Below, piece after piece: positions 24,907-33,046 of a DNA stretch of 64,000 nt (positions within the stretch are counted from its first letter, which is position 1; every line of letters starts with the position of its first letter). The DNA is from Pseudomonadota bacterium. GTDB lineage: Bacteria > Pseudomonadota > Gammaproteobacteria > Steroidobacterales > Steroidobacteraceae. A program made the position numbers and the translations under genes. Where the stretch lies: assembly GCA_021851405.1 (NCBI GenBank), contig JAJZDW010000013.1:18114-82113 (forward strand), read 5' to 3'. Under the pieces are notes generated by a model. The model was not told the DNA's origin, did no database searches, and saw only the letters and a list, made by a program, of their open reading frames with translations.

Positions 24907-25750
24907 TCAGCAAGATATTTCAAAGCGGCCCGGATGTCGGATGTGCCGCTCCCGCATCTTCATCCGCGCCGCCGGGACGCGCCATTCCGCTGCTTGCAGG
25001 TCGATCTCGCTCCATTCCGCAGCCCGAAGCTCGCTGGGACGTAGAAAGACGAGAGGGGACAACTTCAGGGCGATCAGCGTCGTCGGATGCCCTATGTAGT
25101 CATCGATGGCGCGGAGTAGGGCGCCGATCTTCGCCGGCTCCGTGATCGCCGCCCGGTTCTCCACCACGACCGGCGCCAAGGCGCCCCGCAGGTCGGACGT
25201 GATGTCCCGCGTCGCTCGACCCGTCGCGATGGCGTACCGGAATATCTGCCCGCAGCGCTGCAGGGCCCGATGCGCCGTCTCGTTCATCCCACGGCTCTCG
25301 ATTGGGCGCAGCACGCCCAGCACCTCAGGTGCCGTGATCTCGGCGATCGGCCGCGACCCCAGGCGAGGGTAAACGAACGAGCCCAAAATCCACCGCGCCT
25401 GGGTCATCGTGATGGGTGCCAGCCGTTCCGCCTGCATCTCCAGCCATTCCTCGGCAATCACCTTGAAGGTGTCCGCCCTGGCGACCTTGACCGTCCGCCG
25501 CTGCGCGCTCGGGTCGATCCCCCGAGCCAGCAGCTGCCGGGCCTCCTGCAGCTTCTCCCGCGCGTACTGCAGGGTCACATCCGGGTACACGCCGAGAGAA
25601 ATCCCGCGGCTCCCTGCCGTCATATTTGTACTTGAACCGCCACCACCGCGACCCGTTCGCGTTCACCACCATATACCGCCCGCGCTCGTCATAGACCTTG
25701 TATGCCTTCTACTTAGATCTCAGGCTCCGAATCTTCGCATCCGACAACAT
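24907..25750 (-). pseudogene. Decayed P4-type tyrosine integrase
   Basis: The N-terminus is MLSDAKIRSLRSK, then an in-frame TAG, then KAYKVYDERGRYMVVNANGSRWWRFKYKYDG, the DUF4102 Arm-binding start of P4-like integrases. A frame break follows, and the reading resumes as ISLGVYPDVTLQYAREKLQEAR with the core-binding domain and the first half of the catalytic domain (FLRPSELRAAEWSEIDL). The protein then ends at KMRERH, so the HxxR and Tyr catalytic residues are missing. It lies just downstream of tRNA-Leu in the same direction, the standard place for an integrase that used the tRNA 3' end as attachment site. With a nonsense codon, frameshift and truncation, it is inactive. Confidence 0.85.
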
Positions 25751-25876
25751 GGGCGCCGCTCCGCAGCCCTCTGGGGTAACCGGGACTCACGCCGACCTGA
25801 CTGACCCCACTTTTCGCACCTCGGGCGTGTGGTCATGCCCCTGGATGGCGGCAGACGGGTGTCGGCGGGTGTCGAT

Positions 25877-25907
25877 GCGGAAACACTGCGATTCCCAGTG
25901 TTTCCGC
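25877..25907. repeat. 12-bp perfect inverted repeat downstream of tRNA-Leu
   Basis: GCGGAAACACTG and CAGTGTTTCCGC pair around CGATTCC. It lies about 50 bases after the tRNA 3' end and before the integrase start. It may be a tRNA terminator without U-tract or an integrase/excisionase site. Confidence 0.55.
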
Positions 25908-25959
25908 GCAATGTTGGGATGTTGGAGGACGGGCAGGGAAGGCGGGGTTTGAATCCACC

Positions 25960-26311
25960 TGGTGCCCGGGGCCGGACTCGAACCGGCATGGAGTTGCCCC
26001 CGAGGGATTTTCATACCCACTACGGTTTACACCGCTGCGTTCGCCCGGCGAGTTCGCCGGCCACGACGCATTTGGGGTCTGGACTTTACCTTCACCGTGC
26101 CGCGACACGATCACGCCTCGCGGTTTAGGCAGGGGCCGTCAAGTCTCTACACTTTCCGGGCAGCCCCGCGGCCGCTCGGCTTAGCTCGGTATTGCAGCCA
26201 CCGTGACGTGCTGCTGGTCCACCGACTTTGACCCCATTCACACCGGGCGTTTCCGCCCCGGGTGCTCAACTTCGTTAAGTCCCTTGCGTCTACCAATTTC
26301 GCCACCCGGGC
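25960..26311 (-). tRNA. tRNA-Leu(UAA) interrupted by a group I intron
   Basis: The 5' exon (26277-26311) is GCCCGGGTGGCGAAATTGG... ending in GGGACTT; the 3' exon (25960-26011) begins AAAATCCCTCGG and ends CCCGGGCACCA. Joined they give an 87-nt class II tRNA with acceptor stem GCCCGGG/CCCGGGC, anticodon stem GGGA/TCCC, loop CTTAAAA (anticodon TAA), a long variable arm, T loop GGTTCGAGTCC and encoded CCA. The intron falls between anticodon positions 34 and 35. It reads UUA codons, so splicing is needed for decoding unless another leucine tRNA covers them. Confidence 0.93.
26012..26276 (-). ncRNA. Group I self-splicing intron (subgroup IC3-like) in the tRNA-Leu anticodon
   Basis: This 265-nt insert begins AACGAAG and ends with G (omega G) before the 3' exon. 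Conserved group I blocks are visible: GGTCAAAGTCGG near P3/P4, CCGAGCTAAGC for P5/P6, GTGTAGAGACTTGACGGC for P7/P3, and GGTAAAGTCCAGA for P7. The 5' exon GGGACTT can pair with the guide sequence GAGCACCC with a U-G pair at the splice site and a bulge, as in other tRNA-Leu(UAA) introns. It closely parallels the block pattern of the Azoarcus tRNA-Ile intron. It has no open reading frame. Subgroup is inferred from block similarity. Confidence 0.92.
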
Positions 26312-26479
26312 AAGGGAGGCCGGCGCATTCTACCCGAGGCCCGAGCGTCCCTGGCACCGTTGCGTGCTCGAGGCAATAAGGAGCCCTACCTATGCTCGGT
26401 TGCGCAGTGCCTATGGAGATAAATGTCCGAATTGGCGAGACTTGCCGCCCATCGAGGCTGTGATGGGCCGATGAGAGGC

Positions 26480-27109
26480 ATGTCCGAGACGACGCTCAAA
26501 GGGGAAAATGTGCATCTGTGGCGCGGCGAGCGGCACGTGCTGCGCGGCGTCGCCTTCACGGTCTCCGGTGGGGAGTGCCTGCAGCTGACCGGGCCGAACG
26601 GGGCCGGCAAGACGAGCCTGCTGCGCACCGTGTGCGGCATGGCCTACCCGGAGGCCGGACGGATCTGCTGGCGGGGCACGGACGTGCGCGAGGACCTGCC
26701 GAGCTTTCACGCCGAAATGGCCTATCTCGGCCATGAGCCGCCCCTGAAGATGGAGCTCACGGGCCGCGAGAACCTGCACTACTGGGTCGCCGTGCGCCGG
26801 CGGTTCGCCGCCGCGGAACTCGAGGCCGTGCTCGGGCGGGTCGGCGCAGGACGCTGGGCCGACCGACCGGTGCGCACGCTCTCGGCCGGTCAGAAGCGGC
26901 GGGTGGCCCTCGCGGGGCTCCTGCTGATGGCGGTGCCGCTCTGGCTCCTCGATGAACCCACCACGAATCTCGATGTCGAAGGGCAGCACCTCGTGGGCGC
27001 CCTGATCGACGAGCATCTCGCCGCCGGCGGGCTGGTCATGGCGGCCGTACATCATCCGCTCGCGGTCTCGGAGCGGGGACTGCGGCGATTGGAGCTGGGC
27101 GGTGTCTGA
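26480..27109 (+). CDS. ccmA: CcmA, ATPase of the heme-handling ABC complex
   Basis: This 209-residue ABC ATPase has Walker A GPNGAGKT, the CcmA-type signature LSAGQKRRVALAGLLL, Walker B LWLLDEPTTNLD and switch VHHP. The track begins at 26423, but ATG 26480 (MSETTLKG) has a GAGAGG site and gives the family's usual length. CcmA drives release of holo-CcmE from CcmCD in cytochrome c biogenesis System I. It heads an operon of nine genes on the plus strand, divergent from the tRNA-Leu gene. Confidence 0.93.
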   Translation: MSETTLKGENVHLWRGERHVLRGVAFTVSGGECLQLTGPNGAGKTSLLRTVCGMAYPEAGRICWRGTDVREDLPSFHAEMAYLGHEPPLKMELTGRENLHYWVAVRRRFAAAELEAVLGRVGAGRWADRPVRTLSAGQKRRVALAGLLLMAVPLWLLDEPTTNLDVEGQHLVGALIDEHLAAGGLVMAAVHHPLAVSERGLRRLELGGV

Positions 27110-27836
27110 GCTGAGTGTCGTTCCGTCCCTGACGCGCCCCGAGCGGGCCCCGCGCAACGCGCCGGGCGCCGCCGCGGTGGCCTGGATGATGCTCGAGCGT
27201 GACCTGAAGCTTGCCTTTCGCAAGGCGAGCCAGCTGGTCCAGCCGCTCGCGTTTTTCGCCATGGTGACCACGCTGTTCCCGCTCGCCATCACCCCCGAGC
27301 TGACCCGCCTGCGGCACATCGCCTCCGGCGTGCTGTGGGCGGCGGCACTGCTGTCCTCGCTCCTGGCGCTCGAGTTCCTGTTCCGCGACGACGCCCAGGA
27401 CGGCACGCTCGAGCAGTACGCGCTCTCCGGGCGCGCCCTGACGGGGCTCCTGGCCGCCAAGACCGCCGCGCACTGGCTGCTCACGGGGCTGCCGCTCGCC
27501 CTCATCGCACCGCTCGCGGCCGTCTCCCTCGGCGTGCCGGCCCATGCACTGCCCGGGATCCTGGCCTCGGTGACGCTCGGCACCGTGACGATGAGCCTGC
27601 TCGGGGCCATCGGCGCGGCGCTCACCCTCGGGGTGCGGCGCGCCGGGGCGCTGCTCTCGCTGCTGACACTGCCGCTCGCCATCCCGGTGCTGATTTTCGG
27701 CGCGCACGCGACCCAGCTGGCGATCCGCGGCCAGCCGTACGGCGCGGCGCTGACGCTGCTCGGCGCACTGGCGGTGTTCGGCATGACCCTGGCACCGCTC
27801 GCGGCGGCCGCCGCCGTTCGCATCAACTTGGAGTGA
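27102..27836 (+). CDS. ccmB: CcmB, heme ABC complex membrane subunit
   Basis: This 244-residue protein has six membrane helices. MLERDLKLAFRKASQLVQPLAFFAMVTTLFPLAI is the classical CcmB opening, followed by LFRDDAQDGTLEQYALSG. A GTG start at 27102 overlaps the ccmA end. It forms the membrane part of the CcmAB exporter-like complex that frees heme-loaded CcmE. The N-terminal extension before residue 28 is somewhat longer than usual. Confidence 0.92.
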   Translation: MSELSVVPSLTRPERAPRNAPGAAAVAWMMLERDLKLAFRKASQLVQPLAFFAMVTTLFPLAITPELTRLRHIASGVLWAAALLSSLLALEFLFRDDAQDGTLEQYALSGRALTGLLAAKTAAHWLLTGLPLALIAPLAAVSLGVPAHALPGILASVTLGTVTMSLLGAIGAALTLGVRRAGALLSLLTLPLAIPVLIFGAHATQLAIRGQPYGAALTLLGALAVFGMTLAPLAAAAAVRINLE

Positions 27837-27849
27837 GGGCTCACCGCAG

Positions 27850-28587
27850 ATGACCTGGACGTGGTTTCATCGGCTCGCTTCCCCGCCGCACCTGTACCGG
27901 ACCGCGGGGCGGCTGACGCCCTGGTTTGCGTGGCCCGCGGCGCTCTTGATCATCGCCGGACTGATCGGCGGGCTGTGGCTCGCGCCGCCCGATTACCAGC
28001 AGGGCGATGCCTACCGCATCATGTACGTACATGCCCCGAGCGCGTGGCTGTCACTCATGGTGTATACGATCATGGCCGTGGCCGGCGCGATCGGTCTGAT
28101 CTGGCGCATGAAGGCCGCGCACGCGCTCGCCGCCGCGGCGGCACCGATCGGCGCCTCCTTCACGCTCGCGACGCTCGTCACCGGCTCGCTGTGGGGCAAG
28201 CCGATGTGGGGCACGTACTGGCAATGGGATCCGCGCCTGACCTCGGAGCTGCTGCTGTTCTTTCTGTACCTGGGTTACATGGGGCTGCGCGCGGCGTTCG
28301 AGGATCTGCAGCGCGCCGATCGGGTGAGCGCGGTGCTCGCCGTGGTCGGGGTGATCAACGTGCCGATCATCCACTACTCGGTGGTGTGGTGGAACTCGCT
28401 GCACCAGGGGCCCTCAGTGATGTATCTCGGCAAGCCCACGATGCCGCCCTCGATGCTCGTGCCGCTGCTGCTGATGTTTCTCGGCTTTACGTTGTTCTTC
28501 GGGGCGGTGGTGCTGGTGCGCCTGCAGGGCGAGGTGCTCAATCGCGAGCGCGCCGCACACTGGGTGGAAGAGGAGCTCGGCGCATGA
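27850..28587 (+). CDS. ccmC: CcmC, heme delivery protein with WWD domain
   Basis: This 245-residue six-helix protein contains the tryptophan-rich WWD motif WGTYWQWDPRLTSELLLFFLYLGY and flanking His residues that hold heme. YRIMYVHAPSAWLSLMVY is a further hallmark. CcmC, with CcmD, loads heme onto CcmE at the periplasmic face. Its stop overlaps the ccmD start. Confidence 0.94.
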   Translation: MTWTWFHRLASPPHLYRTAGRLTPWFAWPAALLIIAGLIGGLWLAPPDYQQGDAYRIMYVHAPSAWLSLMVYTIMAVAGAIGLIWRMKAAHALAAAAAPIGASFTLATLVTGSLWGKPMWGTYWQWDPRLTSELLLFFLYLGYMGLRAAFEDLQRADRVSAVLAVVGVINVPIIHYSVVWWNSLHQGPSVMYLGKPTMPPSMLVPLLLMFLGFTLFFGAVVLVRLQGEVLNRERAAHWVEEELGA

Positions 28588-28745
28588 TGCGATTTCTCGA
28601 CATGGGCGGGTATTATCCCTGGGTGTGGCCGGCGTACGCCGTGACACTCGGGGTGATGGGCCTGAACATCTACTGGGCCATGCGCCTGCGCGAGCGGGCG
28701 CGGCGAGCGGCGCTGCGCAGACTGCAGACGCAGGAGGAGCCATGA
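28584..28745 (+). CDS. ccmD: CcmD, small membrane protein of cytochrome c maturation
   Basis: This 53-residue protein is not separate in the ORF track. ATG 28584 overlaps the ccmC stop and its own stop overlaps the ccmE start. MGGYYPWVWPAYAVTLGVMG is a single membrane helix with the aromatic front typical of CcmD, followed by a basic tail (RLRERARRAALRRL). CcmD is needed to release holo-CcmE. Position and composition make the assignment firm despite small size. Confidence 0.88.
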   Translation: MMRFLDMGGYYPWVWPAYAVTLGVMGLNIYWAMRLRERARRAALRRLQTQEEP

Positions 28746-29263
28746 CACCGACCCGACGCCGCCGGCTGTTGCTGGTGATCGGCATTCTCACCGGCGTTTC
28801 GATTGCCGGCGGGCTCGCGCTCTCGGCGTTTCGCCAGAACGTGACGTTCTACTTCGTGCCCACCCAGGTCGCCGCGGGCAAGGCGCCCATCGGGGAGTCG
28901 TTCCGGCTCGGCGGCATGGTGGCCAAGGGCAGCGTGCACCGCACACCCGGCAGCATGCAGGTGCGCTTCATGGTCACCGACTACCAGCACGAGATTCCGG
29001 TGGAGTACACCGGGGTGCTGCCGGATCTGTTCCGCGAGAACTCCGGGGTGATCGTGCACGGCAAGCTGCTGCCCGACGGGGTGTTCCTCGCCAATCAGGT
29101 GCTCGCCAAGCACGACCAGAACTACCGTCCGCCGGGCATCCACCAGCCCTGGGGGATCCGGCACGGCGATCCGCGCGACCCGGCGCTCGCGGTGAGCGCG
29201 ACGGCGAGCGCCGCCGGCGCGCACAGCAGCACCATCGAGGCGGCCACGGAGTACGCCAAGTGA
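28742..29263 (+). CDS. ccmE: CcmE, periplasmic heme chaperone
   Basis: This 173-residue protein has an N-terminal membrane anchor and an OB-fold domain. Key motif VLAKHDQNYRPP carries the His that binds heme covalently and the downstream Tyr. RLGGMVAKGSV and FMVTDYQHEIPVEYTGVLPDLF are typical. The last 40 residues are an Ala-rich tail, longer than usual. It carries heme from CcmC to the CcmFH ligase. Start overlaps the ccmD stop; stop overlaps the ccmF GTG start. Confidence 0.94.
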   Translation: MTPTRRRRLLLVIGILTGVSIAGGLALSAFRQNVTFYFVPTQVAAGKAPIGESFRLGGMVAKGSVHRTPGSMQVRFMVTDYQHEIPVEYTGVLPDLFRENSGVIVHGKLLPDGVFLANQVLAKHDQNYRPPGIHQPWGIRHGDPRDPALAVSATASAAGAHSSTIEAATEYAK

Positions 29264-31221
29264 TTCCGGAGCTCGGCCAGTTCGCCCTCATCCTCGCGCT
29301 GCTGCTGGCGGTGCTGCAGGCGTTCTTCGGCATCGCCGGTCCCGCGCTCGGGCGCGAGCGCTGGACCGCCGCGGTGGTCCCGGCGGTCGCCGGGCAGTTC
29401 GTCATGGTCAGCACCGCGATGGGCTGCCTGATGGCCGCCTTCATCGGCAATGATTTCTCGGTGCGCTACGTGGCGGAGAACTCCAACTCCGCGCTGCCGC
29501 TGTTCTACCGCATCGCCGGGGTCTGGGGCGCGCACTCCGGCTCGCTGCTGCTGTGGATCTTCCTGCTCGCCTGCTGGACGGTCGCGGCCGCCATCGGCAC
29601 CGCGCGCCTGCCGCGCAACTTCGCCGCGCGGGTGCTCGGCGTGCTCGGCACCATCAGCATCGGCTTTCTCCTCTACACCCTCATCACCTCCAACCCCTTC
29701 GTGCGGCTCGATCCGCCCTGGGCCGACGGACTGGGCTTGAACCCCATCCTGCAGGACCCCGGACTCGCCGTGCACCCGCCGGTGCTCTACACCGGTTACG
29801 TCGGGCTCGCCGTCGCGTTTGCGTTCGCCGGGGCGGCGCTGCTCGAGGGGCGGCTCGATCGCGAGTGGGCCCGCTGGACGCGCCCGTGGGCGACGAGCGC
29901 CTGGGCGTTTCTCACCTGCGGCATCACGCTCGGCAGCTGGTGGGCGTACTACACGCTCGGCTGGGGCGGGTTCTGGTTCTGGGATCCGGTCGAGAACGCC
30001 TCGTTCATGCCCTGGCTGATGGGCACCGCGCTCATCCACTCCCTCGCGGTGACCGAGAAGCGCGGCCTGTTCAAGAGCTGGACGCTGCTGCTGGCGGTGC
30101 TCGGGTTCTCCTTGAGCCTGATCGGCACGTTCCTCGTGCGCTCCGGGGTGCTGATCTCGGTGCACTCGTTCGTGGCGAGCCCCGGCCGCGGGGAGTTCAT
30201 CCTCACCTTCCTCGTGATCATGATCGGCGCGGCGCTCGCGCTCTATGCCTGGCGCGCCCCGCAGATGCAGTCCGAGGCGGGCTTCGAGCTGAGCGCGCGC
30301 GAGTCGTTCCTGCTCTTCAACAACATCCTGCTGGTGACCGCCTGCGGCACCGTCTTCGCCGGCGAGATGGCCCCGATCATCTCCCTCGCGCTGCATCTGG
30401 GCAAACTCTCGGTCGGCCCACCGTACTTCAACCCCACCTTCCTGGTCTCGATGTTGCCGCTGCTCGCGCTGTTGCCGCTCGGGATCCACGCGCGCTGGAA
30501 GCGCGGCGGACTCGGTGAGCGCGGCCGCACGCTGCTGATCACGCTCGCGGCCGCGGCGCTGATCGGCTGCGCGGTGGCCTTCGGGGTGTTCACCGGCGCC
30601 GGCATCCTCTCCCCGGTGAGCATGACGCTCGGGGCGTGGATCATTCTCGCCTCGCTGATCGATCCGATCGACCGGCTGCGCCGGCGAATCGCCGTGCCGC
30701 GCGCGGTGCTAGGGATGACCGTTGCGCACATCGGGCTCGGCGTGTTCGTGATTGCCATGACCGCAGTGCAGGGGTTCACGGCCGAACAGGATGTCGCGCT
30801 CACGCGCGGCATGAGTGCCCGCGATGGCGGTTACACCTTCCAGTTCGAGCGCATCAAGCCGGTGCACGGTCCGAACTACGGCGGGGCCGAGGCGAAGATC
30901 CTCGTCACCCGCAACGGTCACCCGGTGACCGTGATGTATCCGCAGAAGCGCACCTACTGGGTGCAGCACATGGTCACGACGCACTCGGCGATTGACCTCA
31001 ACGGCGGCAGCAACATCCTGGTCGCCTTAGGCCAGGATCTCGGCGATGGGCGTTGGAGCTTCCGGCTGCAGGTCCGTCCGCTGGTGCTGTACATCTGGAT
31101 CGGGGCGCTGATCATGGCCGCCGGCGGACTGCTCGCCATCACCGACCGACGCTACCGGCTCGCCGAGGCGCGCGAGGCGGCGCCGGACGGTCCGCTGCCG
31201 GCGGGGGGCTCGAGCCCATGA
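29260..31221 (+). CDS. ccmF: CcmF, cytochrome c heme ligase core
   Basis: This 653-residue protein has about 13 membrane helices. The WWD motif reads WGGFWFWDPVENASFMPWL, with flanking GLNPILQDPGLAVHPPVLYTGYVG. GTG start 29260 overlaps the ccmE stop. CcmF accepts heme from CcmE and, with CcmH, attaches it to CXXCH motifs of apocytochromes c in the periplasm. Length is the family norm. An Asn/Ser-rich soluble segment follows the last helices as in other CcmF proteins. Confidence 0.95.
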   Translation: MIPELGQFALILALLLAVLQAFFGIAGPALGRERWTAAVVPAVAGQFVMVSTAMGCLMAAFIGNDFSVRYVAENSNSALPLFYRIAGVWGAHSGSLLLWIFLLACWTVAAAIGTARLPRNFAARVLGVLGTISIGFLLYTLITSNPFVRLDPPWADGLGLNPILQDPGLAVHPPVLYTGYVGLAVAFAFAGAALLEGRLDREWARWTRPWATSAWAFLTCGITLGSWWAYYTLGWGGFWFWDPVENASFMPWLMGTALIHSLAVTEKRGLFKSWTLLLAVLGFSLSLIGTFLVRSGVLISVHSFVASPGRGEFILTFLVIMIGAALALYAWRAPQMQSEAGFELSARESFLLFNNILLVTACGTVFAGEMAPIISLALHLGKLSVGPPYFNPTFLVSMLPLLALLPLGIHARWKRGGLGERGRTLLITLAAAALIGCAVAFGVFTGAGILSPVSMTLGAWIILASLIDPIDRLRRRIAVPRAVLGMTVAHIGLGVFVIAMTAVQGFTAEQDVALTRGMSARDGGYTFQFERIKPVHGPNYGGAEAKILVTRNGHPVTVMYPQKRTYWVQHMVTTHSAIDLNGGSNILVALGQDLGDGRWSFRLQVRPLVLYIWIGALIMAAGGLLAITDRRYRLAEAREAAPDGPLPAGGSSP

Positions 31222-31760
31222 TGCGCTACTTCGCACCCCTGGCGGTGTTCGCCGTCATCGTGGTGATCTTCGCATTCGGGCTGCACCAGGCGCCGCGCAA
31301 GGATCTCGTGCCCTCGCCGCTGATCGGCAAACCGGCGCCGAGCTTCACGCTGCCGAGTCTCGCCGATCCGCAGACCCCGGTGAGCAACGCCGCGCTGCGC
31401 GGGCACTGGTATCTGCTGAACGTGTGGGGCACCTGGTGCGTCTCCTGTCGCATCGAGTCGCCGGAACTGCTCGCCATCGCGCACACCGGCGTGGTGCCGG
31501 TGATCGGGCTCGACTGGAAGGACCGCCGCAGTGCGGCCATCCGCTACCTGCAGCAGCGCGGCAACCCGTATCAGCAAATCGCGTTCGATCCGGGCGGACT
31601 CGAAGCCATCCACTGGGGCGTGTACGGCGCGCCGGAGACCTTCATCGTCAATCCGCAGGGCATCATCGTGTACAAGTACATCGGCCCGATCACCCCCGGC
31701 GCGTGGGCGCGGGATTTCCTGCCGCGGCTGCGGGCCGGGCAGGCGGTGTCCGGCTCATGA
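31218..31760 (+). CDS. ccmG: CcmG/DsbE, thiol-disulfide reductant of apocytochrome c
   Basis: This 180-residue membrane-anchored thioredoxin-fold protein has an N-terminal helix (AVFAVIVVIFAFGL), PSFTLPSL, and active site GTWCVSC, plus YGAPETFIVNPQGII with the cis-Pro-region. It keeps the heme-binding cysteines reduced. Chosen start ATG 31218 overlaps the ccmF stop; the tracked ORF is extended in a frame of ccmF. Confidence 0.93.
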   Translation: MMRYFAPLAVFAVIVVIFAFGLHQAPRKDLVPSPLIGKPAPSFTLPSLADPQTPVSNAALRGHWYLLNVWGTWCVSCRIESPELLAIAHTGVVPVIGLDWKDRRSAAIRYLQQRGNPYQQIAFDPGGLEAIHWGVYGAPETFIVNPQGIIVYKYIGPITPGAWARDFLPRLRAGQAVSGS

Positions 31761-32230
31761 GCCGCCGCGCGCCGCTCGGCGCTCTGCTGCTGACGGTGCT
31801 GACGCTGCTGGCCGCACCGTTTGCGCACGCCATCGCCCCGACCCGCATGCCCACTCCTGCGCTCGAGGCGCGTTACGAGCGGCTGATCCACAACTTCCGC
31901 TGCATGCAGTGTCAGGACGAGTCGCTGGCGAACTCCCCGGTGAGCCTCGCGGCCGACATGCGCCGGCAGATCCGCCAGATGCTGCTCGCCGGGGACACCG
32001 ATGCACAGATCCGCCATTTCTTCGTCGCCCGCTACGGCTACTTCATCCTGTTCAAGCCACCGTTCGTGTTGAAAACCGCCTGGCTGTGGCTCACTCCGCT
32101 CGTGCTGCTGGTGATCGGCGCGGTGAGTGCGCTGTGGTTCATTCGCGGGCGCGCCGCGGCCGTCGATGGCGATGATGATGAGGATGAGAGGTTTGATGAC
32201 GGCCTCACCGGGCCGCGGAAGCACACCTGA
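31757..32230 (+). CDS. ccmH: CcmH, apocytochrome-binding thioredoxin-like subunit
   Basis: This 157-residue protein has a signal peptide, the RCMQCQDESLANS motif (LRCxxC of CcmH), a three-helix domain and a C-terminal membrane helix (LWLTPLVLLVIGAV). It binds apocytochrome and, with CcmF and CcmI, presents it for heme attachment. Start ATG 31757 overlaps the ccmG stop. The acidic tail after the helix (DGDDDEDE) is unusual but not disruptive. Confidence 0.92.
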   Translation: MSRRAPLGALLLTVLTLLAAPFAHAIAPTRMPTPALEARYERLIHNFRCMQCQDESLANSPVSLAADMRRQIRQMLLAGDTDAQIRHFFVARYGYFILFKPPFVLKTAWLWLTPLVLLVIGAVSALWFIRGRAAAVDGDDDEDERFDDGLTGPRKHT

Positions 32231-32913
32231 TGATCGCATTCATTTTGCTCGCGACGCTGCTCACGGCGATGGCCGTCGGAGTGGTGTTGATCCCGCTGAT
32301 CCGCCCGCTGCGCACCCAACAGGCACCGGCGCTCTGGGCGGCGCTCGGTTCGTGCCTGCTGCTCGCCGGCGGCGCGACGGCGCTGTATGTGCACTTCAGC
32401 ACCTGGTCGTGGCGCCTTAATCCCGGCATCGACTCGCCCGAGAGCCCGATCGAGCAGCTGATCGGCCACCTCCATGCGCATCCGCGCGATCTCGATGCGT
32501 GGCTGAAGCTCGGTAAGTCCTACGTCGTGCTGCAGGAGTACCCGCTCGCGGTGCGCGCCTTCCGGCATGCCGATCGGGTCGCCGGCGGGCGCAGCGCGCC
32601 GGCGCTGATCGGGGAGGCCGAGGCGATGATCCTCATCCACGATGCGACGCTCGACGGGCCGGCGGGGCAGCTGATCGAGAGAGCACTGGTGCTCGAGCCG
32701 AATTCTCCCAAGGCGCTGTTCTTCGGGGCGGCCGAGGCGATGCGCCGCGGGGACCTGACGCTGGCGCGTTCGCGCTTCACTCAGCTGCTCGCCATGCAGC
32801 CGCCGCCGGACGTGCAGGTCGTGTTGAAACGGGAAATTGCTGCGATCGACGCCAAAATGGCGCCGAAAAAGCCGCAACCTGCACCGAAATTGGCGAAATC
32901 TTCCCGGGGCTGA
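32230..32913 (+). CDS. ccmI: CcmI-like TPR protein of cytochrome c maturation
   Basis: This 227-residue protein has two N-terminal membrane helices and a TPR region (DLDAWLKLGKSYVVLQEYPLAVRAF, then NSPKALFFGAAEAMRRGD). Its ATG overlaps the ccmH stop as TGATG. CcmI chaperones apocytochrome c to CcmFH. It is shorter than the roughly 400-residue E. coli-type CcmI, but TPR number and position fit the divided or reduced CcmI forms. Ends the ccm operon. Confidence 0.85.
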   Translation: MIAFILLATLLTAMAVGVVLIPLIRPLRTQQAPALWAALGSCLLLAGGATALYVHFSTWSWRLNPGIDSPESPIEQLIGHLHAHPRDLDAWLKLGKSYVVLQEYPLAVRAFRHADRVAGGRSAPALIGEAEAMILIHDATLDGPAGQLIERALVLEPNSPKALFFGAAEAMRRGDLTLARSRFTQLLAMQPPPDVQVVLKREIAAIDAKMAPKKPQPAPKLAKSSRG

Positions 32914-32945
32914 ACGGGTCTGCCTCCGCGGGCGTTACCGTTGCA

Positions 32946-32974
32946 GGAACTGAATCGACTTTGGGGTAGTCTTA
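32946..32974 (+). promoter_or_regulatory. Candidate ECF-sigma-type promoter for the KGG stress gene
   Basis: GGAACT and GTCTTA are separated by 17 bases, resembling the GGAACTT/GTCTAA pattern recognised by RpoE-like ECF sigma factors. It lies about 75 bases before the KGG protein start. A hairpin sits between them, which would be in the leader. Inference from pattern only. Confidence 0.4.
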
Positions 32975-32980
32975 TGTTGA

Positions 32981-32999
32981 GCGGCGGCGGTGCCGCCGC
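32981..32999 (+). terminator. GC hairpin between ccmI and the KGG gene
   Basis: GCGGCGGC and GCCGCCGC pair around GGT. It may end ccm transcription or shape the leader of the KGG mRNA. There is no U-tract. Confidence 0.4.
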
Positions 33000-33046
33000 G
33001 GGTTCTTCGGAACCGGTTTCTGAGTCCCCAGTGAAGGAGAGCGCTC

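Noticed and set aside
24763-25044. 93-residue plus-strand ORF near the integrase 3' end
   Set aside because: Half of it is antisense to the integrase remnant; the rest has no recognisable feature.
25939-25960. GGTTTGAATCCACC next to the tRNA-Leu 3' end as a second tRNA T-arm
   Set aside because: No matching acceptor, D-arm or anticodon stem could be found around it.
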